DNA from: Nanosynbacter sp.
GTDB taxonomy: Bacteria > Patescibacteriota > Saccharimonadia > Saccharimonadales > Saccharimonadaceae
Assembly (NCBI GenBank): GCA_015257665.1
Contig: JABZJS010000021.1
Span: forward strand, 1 to 7,245
Length of the DNA: 7,245 bases
Reading direction: 5' to 3'
Made by a program: the position numbers and the translations under genes. The notes beneath the pieces are model-generated. The model was not told the DNA's origin. It saw nothing but the letters and a program-made list of their open reading frames with translations, and did no database searches. Positions within the stretch are counted from its first letter, which is position 1, and each line of letters begins with the position of its first letter. Shown here piece after piece: positions 5,603 to 7,245 of this stretch.

Positions 5603-5952
5603 AATGAACAGAATGCTATCTATATTCATATGCACAGTATCGCCAATAGGCGACATCTTCCTCCCGCTATCTTGCTACTTCGGCTGCGTCACGCAACAAT
5701 AGCCTATGCATTAACAGCACGTCGTGCTTAAGTCTCGCAAAGGTTTCATACCTATGTTAAAATTCATCATACATTATCCTCACGTATTGTTTCCTACTAC
5801 GCCAAACAAGCAGCTCAAGCCAACAGGTAACTCACTTGCATTGGTATGGTGGTAGCTGCCACCATACCATAGCATCCCTGGTACGGGAAAATACTCACCA
5901 TTACACCAATAGACATAAAAAACGTGCTGAATAATATAACATTCTGTTCATT
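5603..5952. repeat. 13-nt inverted repeats bounding a 350-bp segment
   Basis: AATGAACAGAATG at 5603-5615 is the exact reverse complement of 5940-5952. The right copy abuts the VKOR operon terminator. The enclosed segment has no open frame. Such ends could mark a small non-autonomous element, but there is no target-site duplication I can see, the ends are short, and a chance match in AT-rich DNA is quite possible. Confidence 0.25.
5842..5869. repeat. 28-nt near-perfect palindrome
   Basis: Arms TGGTATGGTGG (5842-5852) and CCACCATACCA (5859-5869) are perfect complements around T-AGCT-G. The full dyad has only one mismatched pair next to the centre. There is no T-run on either side, so it is not a standard terminator. 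The GC-rich stem in AT-rich surroundings suggests a dimeric-protein operator or a very stable RNA hairpin. Confidence 0.6.
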
Positions 5953-5980
5953 TTAAAAAGCTTGCCAATCCTGACAAGCT
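5951..5980 (-). terminator. Intrinsic terminator of the nrdR-VKOR operon
   Basis: AGCTTGTC (5980-5973) and GGCAAGCT (5966-5959) on the minus strand form an 8-bp stem with one wobble around a 6-nt loop. The last stem T begins a run of five T (5959-5955) followed by AAAA. It lies about 30 bases past the VKOR stop. The plus-strand tail is only a weak AATTTT at a distance, so it acts leftward. Confidence 0.8.
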
Positions 5981-6012
5981 CGACAATTTTACCACACAAA
6001 AAACGACTTTAT

Positions 6013-6657
6013 CTATAGTAGCTCCGCGCCAAACTTCACAATAATCAGCGCCACCGCCAGCACCAGCACACTCACGCCACACAGCACATCGTAGCCATGG
6101 CGAGCAAAGCGCTTGGTACGCTCCCCACCAATCATTCCAGCCTCAATGCAGTAGCGCGTCATCCCAAAAAAGATCAGCAGCATGCCAACATCAAGTGTTA
6201 GACACCACGGGCACAGTACGCGAATAACGACAAAGCTCATATAAAACATCCACAGTGCAAAAATCATCCCGAGCACAGCGCCACCCCAGGCACTCCGCAC
6301 AAACCAGCGCGGCAGACGTGCCCCAGCCAGCAGTGCTACCACTACCGTTATCATCACTGGCACGGTCATCATACCAACGAAACTGTTGGGGAATCCAAAC
6401 ACCGTTGCCGACCAATGCTGCGCCACTGTGGAGCAGCTCAGCACGGCATTGACGTCGCAATTAAGTGCCCCACCCGGGTGCTGCGCCAAATGCAGTGCCT
6501 CGAGTGAAAGAACAAAAGATGCCAGTAGCCCCAGGCCACCGCCCAAAGCTGCTGCCAGTAAGGCAACTGTGCCAGGCCGACGCAGCCAGGGCGCACGGCT
6601 CACATCATCCACCACAACAGTGGTCGCGGTGTGTGTCTTGGGCGCTTTAGCGGGCAT
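6013..6657 (-). CDS. Vitamin K epoxide reductase (VKOR) family protein
   Basis: 214 residues, a polytopic membrane protein that reoxidises a DsbA-type thioredoxin outside the membrane and passes electrons to quinone. All four family cysteines are present: a loop pair at Cys67 (NCDVNAV) and Cys75 (LSCSTV), and the active-site CPWC at 149-152 at the start of a membrane helix. The FGFPNSFVG motif near residue 87 is also conserved. Membrane segments are near 31-52, 93-112, 123-145, 149-166 and 190-210. The first 28 residues are hydrophilic, probably cytoplasmic. No fused thioredoxin domain follows, so the partner must be encoded elsewhere. Start ATG 6657 lies inside the end of the thioredoxin-fold gene (11-base overlap) with a weak TAGGG, implying coupled translation. 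The coding region is much richer in GC than the desert downstream. Confidence 0.93.
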   Translation of the reverse strand: MPAKAPKTHTATTVVVDDVSRAPWLRRPGTVALLAAALGGGLGLLASFVLSLEALHLAQHPGGALNCDVNAVLSCSTVAQHWSATVFGFPNSFVGMMTVPVMITVVVALLAGARLPRWFVRSAWGGAVLGMIFALWMFYMSFVVIRVLCPWCLTLDVGMLLIFFGMTRYCIEAGMIGGERTKRFARHGYDVLCGVSVLVLAVALIIVKFGAELL

Positions 6658-6907
6658 AGTACCCTACTTCGTCGATGGTTGGCAGTGGCAAGCCGCGCCA
6701 CATGCCCAGCACCTGGCCGTTATCCGCCAAGGCAAGGATGGTGGGGTACTCCACGATGTCGTACGTGCGGCAGAGCGACTGCCCTTCACGCGTGTCTGGG
6801 TCAAATTCCTCAATGGCGTGGCCTGTGCGCCGGCTAAAGTCGCGCAAGTAGTCGAAGACGCGGCGTGCATAGTCGCTCTCTGTCCGGTAAATGATGAGGA
6901 CGCGCAT
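6647..6907 (-). CDS. Thioredoxin/glutaredoxin-fold protein lacking CXXC
   Basis: An 86-residue protein with a thioredoxin-like outline: strand MRVLIIYR, helix 11-26, strand IEEFDPD, helix 41-48, then the loop EYPTI (53-57) with the probable cis-proline Pro55, and strand LALADNGQV. The usual CXXC at the first strand-helix turn is replaced by TESD (9-12). The only cysteine is Cys46 in SLCRTYD. It therefore cannot do standard dithiol exchange and may bind a partner or act through Cys46. It starts six bases from the nrdR stop, with AGAGG as its Shine-Dalgarno within the nrdR end, and overlaps the VKOR gene. The context suggests a redox or dNTP-linked role; the function is unknown. The fold call is good, the family name less so. 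Confidence 0.75.
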   Translation of the reverse strand: MRVLIIYRTESDYARRVFDYLRDFSRRTGHAIEEFDPDTREGQSLCRTYDIVEYPTILALADNGQVLGMWRGLPLPTIDEVGYYAR

Positions 6908-6912
6908 ATGTT

Positions 6913-7245
6913 TTACCTCTGTTTTTCTTGCTGCTTCGCACTCCGACGCTGCTCTAATATCTTAACGAAATCGTCCAGCGTCTTAAATTTGTAAAACACA
7001 CTCGCAAAGCGCACATACGCCACCTCATTGCGCGCGGCAAGCTCATCGAGCACGAAGCCACCAATCACACGCGACTCAATCTCATTCTCGCCCGCATCGT
7101 GGATCCGGTCCTCCACTGCATCAATAATTGCTTCCAATTCTAGCTCGGATTTGAAGAACTTACCGACCGAGCGGCGCACCGAGGCGCGGAGCTTCGCTCG
7201 ATCAAAGAGCTCACGCGAGCCTGTTCGCTTGAGCACTGCAATCGT
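6913..7245 (-). CDS. nrdR: Transcriptional repressor NrdR, 5' end cut by window edge
   Basis: The last 110 residues are in the window and the frame is open through the right edge (it begins TIAVLKRTG). This is the ATP-cone domain of NrdR: VLKRTGSRELFDRAKL, a VRRSVGK helix and the diagnostic NEVAYVRFASVFYKF followed by LDDFVKIL. NrdR binds ATP/dATP and represses ribonucleotide reductase operons through paired NrdR boxes. The N-terminal zinc ribbon (about 45 residues with four cysteines) lies beyond the window. A GTG at 7236 is internal to the conserved domain and should not be taken as a start. The Lys-Arg-Asp-Gly of many ATP cones reads KRTG here. It is the upstream gene of a tight operon with the thioredoxin-fold and VKOR genes. 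Confidence 0.93.
   Translation of the reverse strand, partial: TIAVLKRTGSRELFDRAKLRASVRRSVGKFFKSELELEAIIDAVEDRIHDAGENEIESRVIGGFVLDELAARNEVAYVRFASVFYKFKTLDDFVKILEQRRSAKQQEKQR

Larger units (their letters stand above)
3762..5950. other. Gene desert of about 2.2 kb, AT-rich and strand-asymmetric
   Basis: No credible protein gene is present. The longest open frame (3856-4341, plus) encodes a Cys/Tyr/Phe/Ser-rich product with no Shine-Dalgarno or domain, as expected from T-rich DNA. No tRNA, rRNA or regular CRISPR-like array is visible. The plus strand is T-rich around 3880-4100 (4021-4080 has 33 T and 5 A) and C-rich over G around 5340-5460. Local features include AGCGC/GCGCT (4365-4380), TATATCT/AGATATA (about 4399-4418), a 13-nt palindrome AGCACGTCGTGCT (5716-5728) and repeated words listed separately. 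An extended -10 TGGTATAAA near 4577 lacks a gene. It may be a decayed region, an untranslated RNA locus or a structural chromosomal site; I cannot choose between them. Confidence 0.6.

Noticed and set aside
6386..6994. 202-codon plus-strand open frame across the nrdR-VKOR operon
   Set aside because: It is antisense to three genes with clear family motifs; long opposite frames are common in GC-rich coding DNA.

Overview
The window looks like a chromosomal segment of a small-genome bacterium, most plausibly a Patescibacteria/CPR member. Saccharibacteria (TM7) would be my first guess, from the feel of the NrdR, VKOR and thioredoxin-like proteins, but I can run no database search. UGA is used as an ordinary stop (it ends the ClbS-like and tag genes). 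All seven genes I support lie on the minus strand, and the plus strand is poor in G compared with C, as expected if minus is the leading strand.

Reading in the direction of transcription (right to left):
(1) 7245-6013 is a tight operon. It holds the 3' part of nrdR (repressor of ribonucleotide reductase genes), a small thioredoxin-fold protein that has lost the CXXC motif, and a VKOR-family membrane oxidoreductase of the disulfide-forming pathway. It closes with an intrinsic terminator at 5951-5980.
(2) 5950-3762 is about 2.2 kb with no credible gene. It is AT-rich, strand-asymmetric and scattered with short palindromes and repeated words.
(3) 3726-3064 encodes a LiaF-like membrane protein that appears to start at its own leaderless promoter and ends at a strong terminator (3001-3038).
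(4) 3000-2403 is a second gene-free stretch of about 600 bp.
(5) 2388-1416 is a two-gene unit: Tag (3-methyladenine DNA glycosylase, apparently leaderless) overlapping an ASCH-domain protein.
(6) 1313-976 is a promoter followed by a roughly 300-nt structured leader. Its 3' part folds exactly like a T-box antiterminator.
(7) 975-1 encodes a ClbS/DfsB-family four-helix protein, translationally coupled (ATGA overlap) to a truncated protein carrying two HxS/T motifs of the 2H phosphoesterase type.

Functionally the left part looks like a nucleic-acid protection and repair neighbourhood: Tag removes N3-alkyladenine, ClbS relatives neutralise or resist DNA-alkylating toxins, and ASCH and 2H proteins act on RNA or nucleotides. 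The right part concerns redox and dNTP supply. The points most worth a second look are the T-box-like leader upstream of a non-synthetase gene, the matching leaderless promoter geometry, and the long gene desert.
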